Origin: Deltaproteobacteria bacterium
Lineage (GTDB): Bacteria > Myxococcota_A > Polyangia > HGW-17
Reading direction: 5' to 3'
Length of the DNA stretch: 64,000 nt
NCBI GenBank assembly: GCA_016937155.1
Contig: JAFGWM010000046.1
Location: 1 to 64,000, forward strand
Shown: piece by piece, positions 26,828 to 36,254 of the stretch
Layout of the letters: the number at the start of each line of letters is the position of its first letter
Numbering within the stretch: position 1 is the stretch's first letter
The notes under the pieces: model-generated
The model's input: the letters and a program-made list of their open reading frames with translations, nothing else
What the model was told of the DNA's origin: nothing
Databases searched by the model: none
Made by a program: the position numbers and the translations under genes

Positions 26828-27751
26828 CTATTTAACCGGTTCTGTAGTGTCTAAACCGGAGTAATAACTTTCCGGGAACTGCAGCATACCACTTAGTCTC
26901 ATTGCATTTCTTATAGTATAGCAGCAGTGACAGTGATCATAAAAACGTTTTTCATTTGGATCAATATCAACCATTCTTGCAGCTTTATCGAAATCTCCCA
27001 GAGTAAGGATGTTGATGAATTGATTTGAAGTAATATTTTCATCACTCAGTATTGATTCAAGTGAAGATTTATAAATATTTCCATAGGTTATACCAGGGCA
27101 GGGCATTATATTCCCGGTGCTGTCAGCATAAACATATTCAGGGGCTGTGAGTTTCTGGTGCGGACAATTTGAAAGTTCATTAGCTGAATAATATTCGCAT
27201 CCAGAATATTTTTGATATGCGCCTCGGCCTCTTACAAAAGCTATACCCTTTAAAGGCAGTGCCCCATTTTTAACAGTTTTTGTTGAACCATCGGGAGTAT
27301 CATGGCTTGATATACCAAGCTCAACATTGTAGCTTTTAATTTTTTCTCTTAAAAATTTTTGGCTCTCAGATACAGAGCGATTATGGTGAAAATCATCTGA
27401 GGATAGTATTATTCGTTTGAGACCGGATTCTGCAAGATACTTGATTGACAGTTCAAACATCTGAACATTTGCCATCCAGTAACCAGAGGTCCAGACTGTA
27501 GGCTTTATCCCATTATTCGAAGCTTCCTGTACTGCAAACCGGAGTAAAGGAAAATAAAGGAATGGCTCACCTCCGGAAATAATTACATCAGTAACGCCAG
27601 AATTTCTTATTTTCTGAAAGAATTTTCTAAGAGAAGTAGTATTGAATGTATCAGAAACATCCGGAGAAGAAAAAATTTCGCAGTGAGAACACTGAAAAAT
27701 ACATTTTCTTGTAAGCAGCAGAATAATATATTTCAAACGTCCAGTTGACAT
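26828..27751 (-). CDS. Radical SAM protein with C-terminal Cys cluster (SPASM-like)
   Basis: About 307 aa. The cluster-binding CxxxCxxC is near the N-terminus (LLLTRKCIFQCSHCEIF; Cys17, 21, 24), followed by the GGEP motif (IISGGEPFLYFPL) that contacts S-adenosylmethionine. Later cysteines (SNCPHQKL, MPCPGI, HCHCCYTIR) could ligate an auxiliary cluster as in SPASM/Twitch proteins, many of which modify peptides. No small precursor peptide gene was found beside it, so the substrate is open. I chose ATG 27751; a TTG seven codons upstream is the alternative and neither has a strong ribosome binding site. It directly follows dnaE on the same strand, suggesting coupled expression. Confidence 0.82.
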   Translation of the reverse strand: MSTGRLKYIILLLTRKCIFQCSHCEIFSSPDVSDTFNTTSLRKFFQKIRNSGVTDVIISGGEPFLYFPLLRFAVQEASNNGIKPTVWTSGYWMANVQMFELSIKYLAESGLKRIILSSDDFHHNRSVSESQKFLREKIKSYNVELGISSHDTPDGSTKTVKNGALPLKGIAFVRGRGAYQKYSGCEYYSANELSNCPHQKLTAPEYVYADSTGNIMPCPGITYGNIYKSSLESILSDENITSNQFINILTLGDFDKAARMVDIDPNEKRFYDHCHCCYTIRNAMRLSGMLQFPESYYSGLDTTEPVK

Positions 27752-27774
27752 AATATATATTATCGGAACCAAAC

Positions 27775-30700
27775 TCAGTTCAAAACCGGAGGCGATTTTA
27801 GAAACGCCAGATTGTTTTCACCGATATATTTTTCAAGTATACTAAGTGTCCTGGTGTTTATTTTTAACTTTCCATCGATTTTAACGAGTGCTTCCCAGGT
27901 ACTGTCTTTAGTAATTCTAAAAACAATGCCTACATTTCCTTGGTTTTTTGTTAAGAGTTCATTAAAAGAATTTTTCCAGTCTTCATTTTTAAAAAATTCA
28001 GGAGGATTCCGTAAATCAAGATTGATCTGGATAAATAGAATATCTTTTTTTCTTACATCAATCATTTTTTCAACGGATGATACCCTGAGAGTTCTTTTAA
28101 GCTCTTCCTCAGAATTTCCTGATATTTCAAGATTCCCCCGGAAAAGTATTGGTTCTTCACTTTTTAAAATGTTCTCGAACTGTTCAAGGTTTTTACTTCC
28201 TACAAAAAATGAAATCAGACCATCCATTCCGTCAATTTCACCCTGTGCATATCTCTCTTTGGTTTCTCGTGTTCTTCTTTCGGTGAGAGATGAAACCACG
28301 CCAATTGTACTTACATTTTTTATGCTGTTATATGCACGATAGCCAACTTCAATATTCTTCTTTATTTCAAGGTCCTGAAGCTCACCGGTGGTGTAATCCC
28401 ATTCCTTGGGAATTTTTTTCTGACGTTTGGCGGTTTGTGTGAGATAGCCTTCCAGTGGATGTCCTGAAAGATATATGCCAAGGACATCGCGTTCCTGTGA
28501 ATAAAGCTGCTGCTTTGTCCATGGTTCAGTCAGAGTGAGTTCAGGCGGTTTTTCTTCATAAACTTCAGGGGAAAATGAATCAAAGAGACCGATCTGAAGA
28601 CTGCTTTGCTCCTTCTGAAAACTGTTCCCGAATTTAAGAGCCATTTCAATATTATTTAACAGTACAGGTCTTGCCTGATCGCTCTCCATTTCAAGTAAGG
28701 AATCAAATGCTCCTCCCTTAACCAGACACTCCATGGCTCCCTTGTTAACTTTTCTGGTATCAATAGTTTTAGCGAGTTCAAAAATATCCTTATAGATTTT
28801 TGAACCTCTGGAACTGATAATACTCTCAACAGCGGCATCCCCAATACCCTTGATTGCTCCCAGACCAAAACGAATTACTTTTTTTCCTTCCCTGTCCCTG
28901 ACGATTGTAAAATCTTCCATTGACTGGTTTATATCAGGTGGCAGTACATCAATATTCATTTTTCTGGATACCTGCATATATTTCATTATTTTATCAGGTT
29001 TGGATCTTTCACAGCTCAAAATACCAGCCATGAATTCAACGGGATAAAAATATCGTAGATACGCTGTCTGATAACTAATCAGTGCATAGGCAGCACTGTG
29101 AGATTTGTTAAAGCCATACTTGGCAAAACTGACCATCAGCATCCATATCTCTGTAGCCAAAGTTTTATCGATGCCATTTTCCACACAACCGGCAACAAAC
29201 TGGCTCTCAATGGAATTCATCTTGGCTTCATCTTTTTTTCCCATTGCCTTGCGCATTTCATCGGCCTTACCCATGGAAAACTTTGCCAGAACACGAGCAA
29301 CCATCATAACCTGCTCCTGATATACGAATACGCCGTATGTTTCACTCAGAATAGGTTCCAAAAGAGGGTGCTGATAAGAAAGTTCTACTCTTCCATGTTT
29401 TCTATTGATGAAATCATCAACCATTCCTCCCTGAAGAGGACCAGGTCTGTAAAGGGCAACTGCAGCTATAAGATCTTCAAATCTATCGGGTTTTAGACCT
29501 TTTAAGAGTCTTGCAAAACCATCACTTTCCATCTGAAACACTCCTCCGGTCTCTCCCTGACCAAGCATCTCATATATACCGGAGATATTCAGTGGAATAA
29601 GATTTATATCAAAAGGGTCTTCTCCTTCAGTTTTCTGCTCATTGATTCTTTTTACTGTCTCGTTAATTTTAGTAAGATTATCCAGCCCGAGGAAATCGAA
29701 TTTGACAAGACCTGCATTCTCAACCATTACTTTGTCATATTGAGATACAAGCGGTATCATCATGGCGCTTTCGCCCTTTGTATCCTGCCTGCCCTGTGTA
29801 CATGGAACTACTTCCCATACAGGTTTATCAGATATTACAACACCGGCTGCGTGTACACCTGGATGACGATACATTCCTTCAAGTTTAATACTGTTTTCTA
29901 TTAAAATTTTTACAGTGGAGTCCTTCTCCATTTCTTCCTTGATTCTGGGCTCGTCATCAAGAGCATGAGGAATATCAGATGATGTTACTGGAATCAACTT
30001 TGCAACTCTGTCTACAACCGGGAGAGGAACACCAAGAACGCGACCAACATCTCTGATGGCAACTCTGGATTTAAGAGTACTGTATGTGGCTATCTGAGCT
30101 ACATTGTTTTCTCCATATTTATCTCTCACATATCCAAGTACTTCATCCCGTCTGCTACGACAAAAATCAATATCAAAATCAGGCATACTGATTCGCTCAG
30201 GGTTCAGGAATCGCTCGAACAATAACCCGTACCTGATGGGATCAAGTTCTGTAATCCTTAAAGAGAAAGCCACAATACTTCCTGCGCCACTGCCTCTACC
30301 TGGACCCACCGGTATGCCGTTGTTTTTAGCCCAGTTGATAAAGTCCATTACTATGAGGAAGTATCCGGAAAACTTCATATTAATGATTATGTCAAGTTCA
30401 TGATCCAGACGATCATAATACTGGGTTTCATCATCAATTACATTTCCTACTTTTCTTAATTCAGTTATTCTTCGTTCCAGACCTTTTCTCGCGGTTTCCA
30501 TGAGAAAATCATCTTGTGTTATACCACTTGGAGTATCAAAGTCCGGAAGGAAGTAAATTTTCTTTTCTCCGGCTATATCCTTTGATACATTATTTGGAAT
30601 ATCAACATTACATCTTTCAGCAATTTTAACTGTATTTTCCAGTGCCTGAGGAATATAACTGAATGCAAGATCCATTTCTTCAGGTGTTTTCAGGTAAAAT

Positions 30701-31416
30701 TCACTGACTTCATGTCGCAGTCTGTCTTTGTCATCAAGTCGCTTTCCCTGACTTATTGCCATTAGAATTTCCTGAGCACTGGCATCCTCTCTTTCAAGAT
30801 AATGACAATCATTAGTAGCAACCAGAGGAATACCGGTTTCCCCTGACATTTTTACAAGAGCATCATTTAATTCGAACTGTTCCTTGATACCATTATGCTG
30901 AACTTCAAGAAAATAATCCCCCTCCTCAAACATTGATTTATATTTCAATGCAGCCTGCTTTGCTGCATTATAACCACTTTTAAAAAAAGTCCTTGAAATC
31001 TCCCCACCTAAACAGGCACTCAGGCCAATTATTCCTTCACTGTATTCTTTTAAAAGATCATGATCTATTCTGGGATGGTAATAAAAACCTTTTATTGCAG
31101 CCATTGAAACAAGATACTGTAGATTCTTAAACCCTGTCTGATTTTTTGCAAGCAAAACAAGATGGTAGTTTTCTCTGTTTACTTTTTCATGCATACTTCC
31201 ATTGGCAACATATGTTTCACAGCCCATTATGGGTTTTATCCCTGCACTTTTGGCTTTCAGGTAGAAATCCAGTGAACCATACATGTAACCGTGATCTGTC
31301 AGCGCTACAGCACTCATTCCTTTCTCTTTAAGTGCTGGAAAGAGTTTTTTTAGATGGATGTTACCGTCGAGAAGTGAATACTGGCTGTGCAGGTGAAGAT
31401 GAACAAAATCTGCCAT
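27775..31416 (-). CDS. dnaE: DNA polymerase III subunit alpha
   Basis: 1213 aa, usual length for a DnaE-type replicative polymerase. The N-terminal PHP domain opens with FVHLHLHSQYSLLDG. The palm holds GPGRGSGAGS and PDFDIDFC near residues 405-415 (catalytic Asp pair), and later KFDFLGLDNL (third Asp). The tail has helix-hairpin-helix and OB-like regions (IRFGLGAIKGIGDAAVESI). It is the catalytic chain of the replisome, copying the chromosome with the beta clamp. It heads a minus-strand pair with the radical SAM gene. GGAG lies about a dozen bases before ATG. Confidence 0.97.
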   Translation of the reverse strand: MADFVHLHLHSQYSLLDGNIHLKKLFPALKEKGMSAVALTDHGYMYGSLDFYLKAKSAGIKPIMGCETYVANGSMHEKVNRENYHLVLLAKNQTGFKNLQYLVSMAAIKGFYYHPRIDHDLLKEYSEGIIGLSACLGGEISRTFFKSGYNAAKQAALKYKSMFEEGDYFLEVQHNGIKEQFELNDALVKMSGETGIPLVATNDCHYLEREDASAQEILMAISQGKRLDDKDRLRHEVSEFYLKTPEEMDLAFSYIPQALENTVKIAERCNVDIPNNVSKDIAGEKKIYFLPDFDTPSGITQDDFLMETARKGLERRITELRKVGNVIDDETQYYDRLDHELDIIINMKFSGYFLIVMDFINWAKNNGIPVGPGRGSGAGSIVAFSLRITELDPIRYGLLFERFLNPERISMPDFDIDFCRSRRDEVLGYVRDKYGENNVAQIATYSTLKSRVAIRDVGRVLGVPLPVVDRVAKLIPVTSSDIPHALDDEPRIKEEMEKDSTVKILIENSIKLEGMYRHPGVHAAGVVISDKPVWEVVPCTQGRQDTKGESAMMIPLVSQYDKVMVENAGLVKFDFLGLDNLTKINETVKRINEQKTEGEDPFDINLIPLNISGIYEMLGQGETGGVFQMESDGFARLLKGLKPDRFEDLIAAVALYRPGPLQGGMVDDFINRKHGRVELSYQHPLLEPILSETYGVFVYQEQVMMVARVLAKFSMGKADEMRKAMGKKDEAKMNSIESQFVAGCVENGIDKTLATEIWMLMVSFAKYGFNKSHSAAYALISYQTAYLRYFYPVEFMAGILSCERSKPDKIMKYMQVSRKMNIDVLPPDINQSMEDFTIVRDREGKKVIRFGLGAIKGIGDAAVESIISSRGSKIYKDIFELAKTIDTRKVNKGAMECLVKGGAFDSLLEMESDQARPVLLNNIEMALKFGNSFQKEQSSLQIGLFDSFSPEVYEEKPPELTLTEPWTKQQLYSQERDVLGIYLSGHPLEGYLTQTAKRQKKIPKEWDYTTGELQDLEIKKNIEVGYRAYNSIKNVSTIGVVSSLTERRTRETKERYAQGEIDGMDGLISFFVGSKNLEQFENILKSEEPILFRGNLEISGNSEEELKRTLRVSSVEKMIDVRKKDILFIQINLDLRNPPEFFKNEDWKNSFNELLTKNQGNVGIVFRITKDSTWEALVKIDGKLKINTRTLSILEKYIGENNLAFLKSPPVLN

Positions 31417-31433
31417 TTTTTTTATTTACTCCG

Positions 31434-32132
31434 TCAGTGGGATTGCAAAAGGGTACACTTTGTAAAGGAGGCACAATCATTGTGTCCAAGGCAATTGATT
31501 GCTTTGTTAAACTGACTGAAAAAATTATCGCTTTTGTCACGGTTCAAAGTGTTGTCAATAATAACTTTTTTTACATGAAACTCTCTGCATGTATTGATAC
31601 ATTTGGCAGTGTCTGACTGTTTTCTGATTAGAGCAGCTTTCTTTTCTTCAGACAGTTCCTCAAATTTTTTACCCATCAGTCTGGGCACCACAAGACTGGC
31701 ACATTTTGAGACTTTGCTGCAGACCTTGATACATCTGGACTTAGCAATATCATCCATGGGAAAGGTATTTACCGCTTCGTGATACTTTTGATTTCTGCAG
31801 GTCATGTATGCATTACAATCTTTTATATCGAGGCAGGATTTCTGTAATCCCAGAAAAAAAGAATAAAAGCTATGTACTGAATTATCCTGAGATTTATTGT
31901 CTGCAGAACTGTTAAGATTCTTTTTGCAGATGTTGATACAGGTCTGCTTATTTTTAAAAACTTTTTCTTTTCGGGATTTGGTTTTTATATCCTTACTGCA
32001 TCGGACGACCTTTTCACACATCGGCTCACAAAATGATTCATCAACCCTGGGAGTTTCTTTTTCTTTTCCCGAACACGCTGAAAAAAATGTTGAAAATACA
32101 AGGATAGAAGCGGATATTTTTAGAATTTCCAT
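31434..32132 (-). CDS. Cysteine-rich lipoprotein with duplicated eight-Cys module
   Basis: 232 aa. Signal peptide with lipobox FFSAC (Cys20), so the mature protein is membrane-anchored outside the cytoplasm. The rest is two copies of one cysteine pattern: Cys 35, 39, 45, 65, 69, 100, 106, 112 and Cys 134, 138, 144, 178, 182, 214, 220, 226. In both copies the spacing is C-x3-C-x5-C, then C-x3-C, then C-x5-C-x5-C. This looks like a disulfide-stabilised helical repeat. I know no name for it. The start overlaps the end of the PEGA barrel gene by 13 bp, so the two are co-translated and probably work together in the envelope. Confidence 0.82.
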   Translation of the reverse strand: MEILKISASILVFSTFFSACSGKEKETPRVDESFCEPMCEKVVRCSKDIKTKSRKEKVFKNKQTCINICKKNLNSSADNKSQDNSVHSFYSFFLGLQKSCLDIKDCNAYMTCRNQKYHEAVNTFPMDDIAKSRCIKVCSKVSKCASLVVPRLMGKKFEELSEEKKAALIRKQSDTAKCINTCREFHVKKVIIDNTLNRDKSDNFFSQFNKAINCLGHNDCASFTKCTLLQSH

Positions 32133-34309
32133 AAGAATCCTGCACCTCCATAGAATCTTGGATCTTCTGAAGGCATTAAAGCCTCATTATAGAATTTCAT
32201 GTACGCAGGCCTGTAAATTGTATTGGATGGGCTTAGGGGCACACTTGCAAGTGAAAACTTTGCATATACACTGTATTTGGAGTTTAGCGCCCATTCGACA
32301 CTTACAAACATCATAATTCTGCTTCCCCAGTAGGGTTCTCTCAGACTATGCCCCTCCCATCCCTGAATCTGTCTATCAAGAAATGCCTGATATTCAGGGT
32401 TGGTAGCTTCATCGCCGTGAACACAAAATGCTGGTTCGCTTCTGGGATCACCATCACCTGGAGGATTACTCAGACAGAAACGGTCTCTGTATACATTAAG
32501 ATAAGCGCCCAGAGTGAGATTTACTTTTTCCCTGAAAGAAAGAGTTCCACTTCCACCAAGGTTGAATGTGAAGTTTGTTCTTTCCTGACTACCGATACCA
32601 CCACCGATGTTCATAAATACTCCTGCAGTGAGCGGTCCACCCTTGAACAACTGTCCGCGAACGTTGAATAAAAATTCATGCATGTTGAAGTAAGATCTGA
32701 ATGTTGCGCCACCATCAATACCATAGTTACCAAGCTTCCAGATTCCTACTGTGAGACGACCATCCATATAGTACGGCCAGTCAAGACCTGCTGTTGCTGT
32801 AAAACTTTTTGGCGGAATTGTTTTTGCTCCAAATGCACTCAAACTTGATTTCATTTCAGCTATTTCATCAGGAGTGGGTCCAAGTGGAAGAAGATTAACA
32901 TTAAATGTAAGTGGTTCAGTGGTACCGCCTTTAATTGCTATGGTATCAGTATAGGTGCGGTATCCTTTTGCCCTTATTTCAAGTCTGTAAGTACCCACAG
33001 GAAGTTCATGATTGAGAAGTGGGACTTTGCCAATTTCCTGATTGTCAATGATAATAACGGCGCCAATAACATTTGCTGTTATCTTGATATTACCCACTCT
33101 TTCAAGTCTAATATGAACTGTTTCTGTTTTGTCCTTTTTAACACTTACTGTACGCTGTACTCTTTTATAACCAGGTTTTACCACTTCAATCTGATAATTT
33201 CCGATTTTTATTTTATCGAAGAAAACACTGCTTTTTCCTTTTGGCTGTCCGTCAATAAATATCTGGGCTCCGGTTTCAGAAGTAATTTTCAGACTTCCCA
33301 TTGCTACTATTCTGGGAGCTTCAGAAAGATCAAAATTCTCAAGAATCTGTTCTGATGCTTTTATCGTAATCGTTCTCTTCTGACTGATATAACCTTTTTT
33401 GCGAACTTCAACGAGATGCTGTCCAAGAAGAAGCTTCAGTCTTTTCAGAGGAGTTTTACCTTTTGGTTCGCCGTCAATAATTACTTCAGTATCAGAAATG
33501 TTTGTAATTACTGTGACATATCCATGGGGAGCCTGGCTTTCCTCCTTTTTAAGTTTAGCAAAGACTTTCTTGGTACTGCCGGACTTAACATCTACTATCT
33601 GACTTACCTTGTTATCCTTGTGTTTCACCACTATCAAATGGCTTCCTGCAGGAACGGTAACCAACTGGGGTGTAAAGCCACGGCTAATCTTGTCCACTTC
33701 TATCTCTGCATTATCAACATCAGAGGTAATCAGTATTTTCCCTTTAGGTTTCTGTATTTTTATGAGATTGACCATAATTGCCTGAATACTGTTTTCCTCA
33801 AGAGTACGCAGTTCAGTGTATTCCTTATATCCTTCTCTGGTTATCTTAACAGCATATTTCCCCGGGAGGAGTTTTACACTTACAGGAATACTGCCCTTCT
33901 CTACTCCATCGATAAAAACCTTCGCTCCAGTGGAACTTCCTGTACCGGAATCCTTGAATTCGAAGGTTCCCATCTTGATCTTCTTCTTCATATTGAAGTT
34001 GAAGTAGTTTTTATACTTTCTTGTCAGTGTAATAGTGGTTTCAAAATCCTCATAATCCGGATGAGTAAGCCACACTTTATAAGTTCTGCTTCTGGGAAGT
34101 TTAATCCAGTTTGTTGGAGTAGTTCCTGCTATTCCCCACTTTTTATCCTCAATATAAACTGAAGCACCAACTGGAACACTCGTAAATTTGACTTTTACCC
34201 TGTAGGCATATCTTCTCCAGGGCGGTTTAGTGTTTGCACTGGAATCAAAAGAGGAAAAAATGAAAACACTGAACAACAAAACAGGTAATAATTTAGTAAT
34301 AAATTTCAT
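32120..34309 (-). CDS. Six-PEGA-repeat protein with C-terminal beta-barrel-like domain
   Basis: 729 aa with a cleavable signal peptide (first ~25 residues). About six PEGA repeats fill residues 30-470. They are recognisable by short strands with IDG or IDN turns and GxYxxxxxxxGY endings (VFIDGVEKGSIPVSVKLLPG, IIIDNQEIGKVPLLNHELPVG). The last ~220 residues alternate in hydrophobicity and end in FLWKF, with a terminal Phe as in outer-membrane barrels. PEGA modules are extracytoplasmic beta-sandwich units of surface-layer or cell-wall-linked proteins. A periplasm-spanning outer-membrane protein is the likely form; its ligand is unknown. GGAGATGTT before ATG supports the start. The Cys-rich lipoprotein overlaps its 3' end. 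Confidence 0.85.
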   Translation of the reverse strand: MKFITKLLPVLLFSVFIFSSFDSSANTKPPWRRYAYRVKVKFTSVPVGASVYIEDKKWGIAGTTPTNWIKLPRSRTYKVWLTHPDYEDFETTITLTRKYKNYFNFNMKKKIKMGTFEFKDSGTGSSTGAKVFIDGVEKGSIPVSVKLLPGKYAVKITREGYKEYTELRTLEENSIQAIMVNLIKIQKPKGKILITSDVDNAEIEVDKISRGFTPQLVTVPAGSHLIVVKHKDNKVSQIVDVKSGSTKKVFAKLKKEESQAPHGYVTVITNISDTEVIIDGEPKGKTPLKRLKLLLGQHLVEVRKKGYISQKRTITIKASEQILENFDLSEAPRIVAMGSLKITSETGAQIFIDGQPKGKSSVFFDKIKIGNYQIEVVKPGYKRVQRTVSVKKDKTETVHIRLERVGNIKITANVIGAVIIIDNQEIGKVPLLNHELPVGTYRLEIRAKGYRTYTDTIAIKGGTTEPLTFNVNLLPLGPTPDEIAEMKSSLSAFGAKTIPPKSFTATAGLDWPYYMDGRLTVGIWKLGNYGIDGGATFRSYFNMHEFLFNVRGQLFKGGPLTAGVFMNIGGGIGSQERTNFTFNLGGSGTLSFREKVNLTLGAYLNVYRDRFCLSNPPGDGDPRSEPAFCVHGDEATNPEYQAFLDRQIQGWEGHSLREPYWGSRIMMFVSVEWALNSKYSVYAKFSLASVPLSPSNTIYRPAYMKFYNEALMPSEDPRFYGGAGFLWKF

Positions 34310-34351
34310 AACATCTCCATATGGAAAATTTTTAAACTCTTAACGCTGTGG

Positions 34352-34382
34352 ATTCTAGCATATTTTCAATGAAGTACATCAA
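34352..34382 (-). promoter_or_regulatory. Candidate sigma-70 promoter for the PEGA protein gene
   Basis: On the minus strand TTGATG (34377-34382) is followed after 19 bases by TAGAAT (34352-34357), preceded by TG one base away (extended -10 form TGCTAGAAT). The start of transcription would be near 34345, about 35 bases before ATG 34309. Spacing is slightly long, compensated by the extended -10. Confidence 0.4.
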
Positions 34383-34432
34383 AATTTTATTTTCTTTAGT
34401 GGAACACCAACAGGTCATGTGTATATAAATCA

Positions 34433-35539
34433 TTAATTTTCGACATGAATTTTAAAAATCTTGTTAAAGTTTTCGGAACGATGTTCCTTGAGATTTGAGT
34501 CGAAAATCATCCAGGCATACCCCGGATACTTCTTTTTAAGAACAGCAGTTCCTTTCAATCCACTTACCATGAGAGAAGTTGCAAGGGCATCAGCTAAAGC
34601 AGCATCCTTTCCAATAACAGTAGCACTTACCGCCCCATCTGAAGGAAGCCCTGTTGCGGTATTAATAATGTGGTTGTATCTTTTTCCGTTATAAACCACA
34701 AATCTCTCATAATCTCCACTGGTAACCACTGCCACCATGCTGTCGGGGTGACTTACTGAACCAGTGAGATAAAGGCTGTTTCTTTCTTTACCCCTGGGAT
34801 GTCTGATGCCAACTATCCAGTCTCTATCGGGACCTTTTCCGGAAACAACCAAGTCTCCTCCACCATTTACGATAAATCCAGAAATAACATCTGTTGTGAG
34901 AATTTCACCAGCCTTTTTGAGCGCGTAGCCTTTTGCAATTCCTCCAAGATCGACTTTGGTTTTCTCCCCTATTTTTACCTGGGTTTCTTTACCGGACTTA
35001 ATCAGGGAAATATTCCTGAATCCTGCATATTCTTTTAGTTTCTCAATTTGTCCACCTGATGGTGGCTTCCACGGACTTTTCTTAATCCTGTACAACTCTC
35101 TGTATGTAGCCCATGTGATATCAAACGCTCCTGAAGTATCCGAACTGACGTTTATTGCAGTCTCAATAACATTAGAAGTATCCTTACTGATTTTTACAGC
35201 CTTTCCATGAGCTTCATTTATGGAAAATATATCTCCCGATGAATTATGGGAACTCATGATGCTCTGAATTCTTCTGATTTCCTCAAAAGCTGATTTTATG
35301 GAATTGACAGCACTGGAAATATCGTCCCCGGAAATCTGTTTATCAACACCTAATGAAACCGTGATTGTGAAGACAGTATCCATATATTCTCTTGAAGCTG
35401 ATATTTTTTTTGTGCCTGATGAAGAATTTACAATTGAAAAGCCTGAAGGTAAACTCTCTGTTAGTTCTTTTGAATTCTGTTTATGTTCAGTTCTGGAACA
35501 GGAAAAGAGTAAAAATACAAGCACATAAAGATATTTCAT
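34433..35539 (-). CDS. apbE: FAD:protein FMN transferase, lipoprotein form
   Basis: 368 aa. Signal peptide with lipobox LLFSC (Cys14). The ApbE fold is shown by SREYMDTVFTITVSLG, the VDLGGIAKGYALKKA block, GFIVNGGGDLVVSG, WIVGIRHPRG, and the metal-binding late motif DAALADALATSLMVSG. ApbE attaches FMN from FAD through a phosphoester to Thr/Ser of periplasmic flavoproteins such as NqrB/NqrC or RnfG/RnfD. No such acceptor gene is present in this window. It overlaps the upstream HAD gene by ATGA, so translation is coupled. Confidence 0.93.
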   Translation of the reverse strand: MKYLYVLVFLLFSCSRTEHKQNSKELTESLPSGFSIVNSSSGTKKISASREYMDTVFTITVSLGVDKQISGDDISSAVNSIKSAFEEIRRIQSIMSSHNSSGDIFSINEAHGKAVKISKDTSNVIETAINVSSDTSGAFDITWATYRELYRIKKSPWKPPSGGQIEKLKEYAGFRNISLIKSGKETQVKIGEKTKVDLGGIAKGYALKKAGEILTTDVISGFIVNGGGDLVVSGKGPDRDWIVGIRHPRGKERNSLYLTGSVSHPDSMVAVVTSGDYERFVVYNGKRYNHIINTATGLPSDGAVSATVIGKDAALADALATSLMVSGLKGTAVLKKKYPGYAWMIFDSNLKEHRSENFNKIFKIHVEN

Positions 35540-36216
35540 TTTTTAATCAGTCCCCTAAGTGATTCATTTGTGATGCTGTTTATACAGTCATATACTAAAG
35601 TGAATCCGCAAGATTCAAGGTCATGGAATGAAAAATAATCAGAAACAAGTCCGATACATGGAATGTTACAGTCATTTGCGGCCTCAGCATCCCACGGTGT
35701 GTCTCCGATAAGTATGCATCTGGATTTTTCAATGCCTCTGACTCTGATGAAATTATCCAGTATTTCAGTTCTGGAAAAAGCATCATCTCCGAAGCCTCCA
35801 TCCGTAAACCATCTGGATATATCTGCTTTCTCCAGTTTCATGAATGCTGAGGTCCTGAAATTTCCGGTGAGAAGAAACAAATTCCAGTGAGATGAAGCCC
35901 TTTCAAGAAATGCAGGAACTCCTGAAAGAGGAATACAGATATTTTCAGATTCAAATTCATTCTGTAACTTTTCAAAATACATATCACGGAGATCATCAGT
36001 ATTGATATCGTCGGTGAGCAAATTTCTGATTGAATTGTGTATCTCTTCAAAAACAGCCTGATCAGTATTCCCATGAAGTCTTATTGATGATGAAGTCCAT
36101 TCCGTGCAAGTTATTGTACTGACGGCATTTTCAATTGCTTTTCGGCCAGATCCCTTAGCAGTCAGCAGTGTTCCGTCAATATCAAATAGTAAATATCCAA
36201 AAGGTTCTTGAGTCAT
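35536..36216 (-). CDS. HAD-superfamily hydrolase (phosphoglycolate phosphatase-like)
   Basis: 226 aa. Motif I is LFDIDGTLLTAKG (nucleophile and acid Asp), motif II is the LTGNF region (Thr), and motif IV is ILIGDTPWDAEAA (metal-binding Asp pair). A helical cap lies between motifs I and II, as in subclass I phosphatases such as Gph. Substrate cannot be read from sequence; small phosphorylated metabolites are typical. Its stop overlaps the ApbE start (ATGA). Since Gph-like and ApbE functions are not obviously linked, the pair may only share a transcript. Confidence 0.85.
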   Translation of the reverse strand: MTQEPFGYLLFDIDGTLLTAKGSGRKAIENAVSTITCTEWTSSSIRLHGNTDQAVFEEIHNSIRNLLTDDINTDDLRDMYFEKLQNEFESENICIPLSGVPAFLERASSHWNLFLLTGNFRTSAFMKLEKADISRWFTDGGFGDDAFSRTEILDNFIRVRGIEKSRCILIGDTPWDAEAANDCNIPCIGLVSDYFSFHDLESCGFTLVYDCINSITNESLRGLIKK

Positions 36217-36254
36217 AGCAAAAAGAATCTATAATTACTGCTGTTGAGGTCAAC

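Noticed and set aside
27812-28342. 176-residue plus-strand frame opposite dnaE
   Set aside because: Composition is antisense-like (Ser/Phe-rich) and dnaE is certain on the other strand.
33008-34162. Plus-strand frames of up to 248 residues opposite the PEGA gene
   Set aside because: They are antisense to a repeat-rich gene with a clear signal peptide and family motifs.
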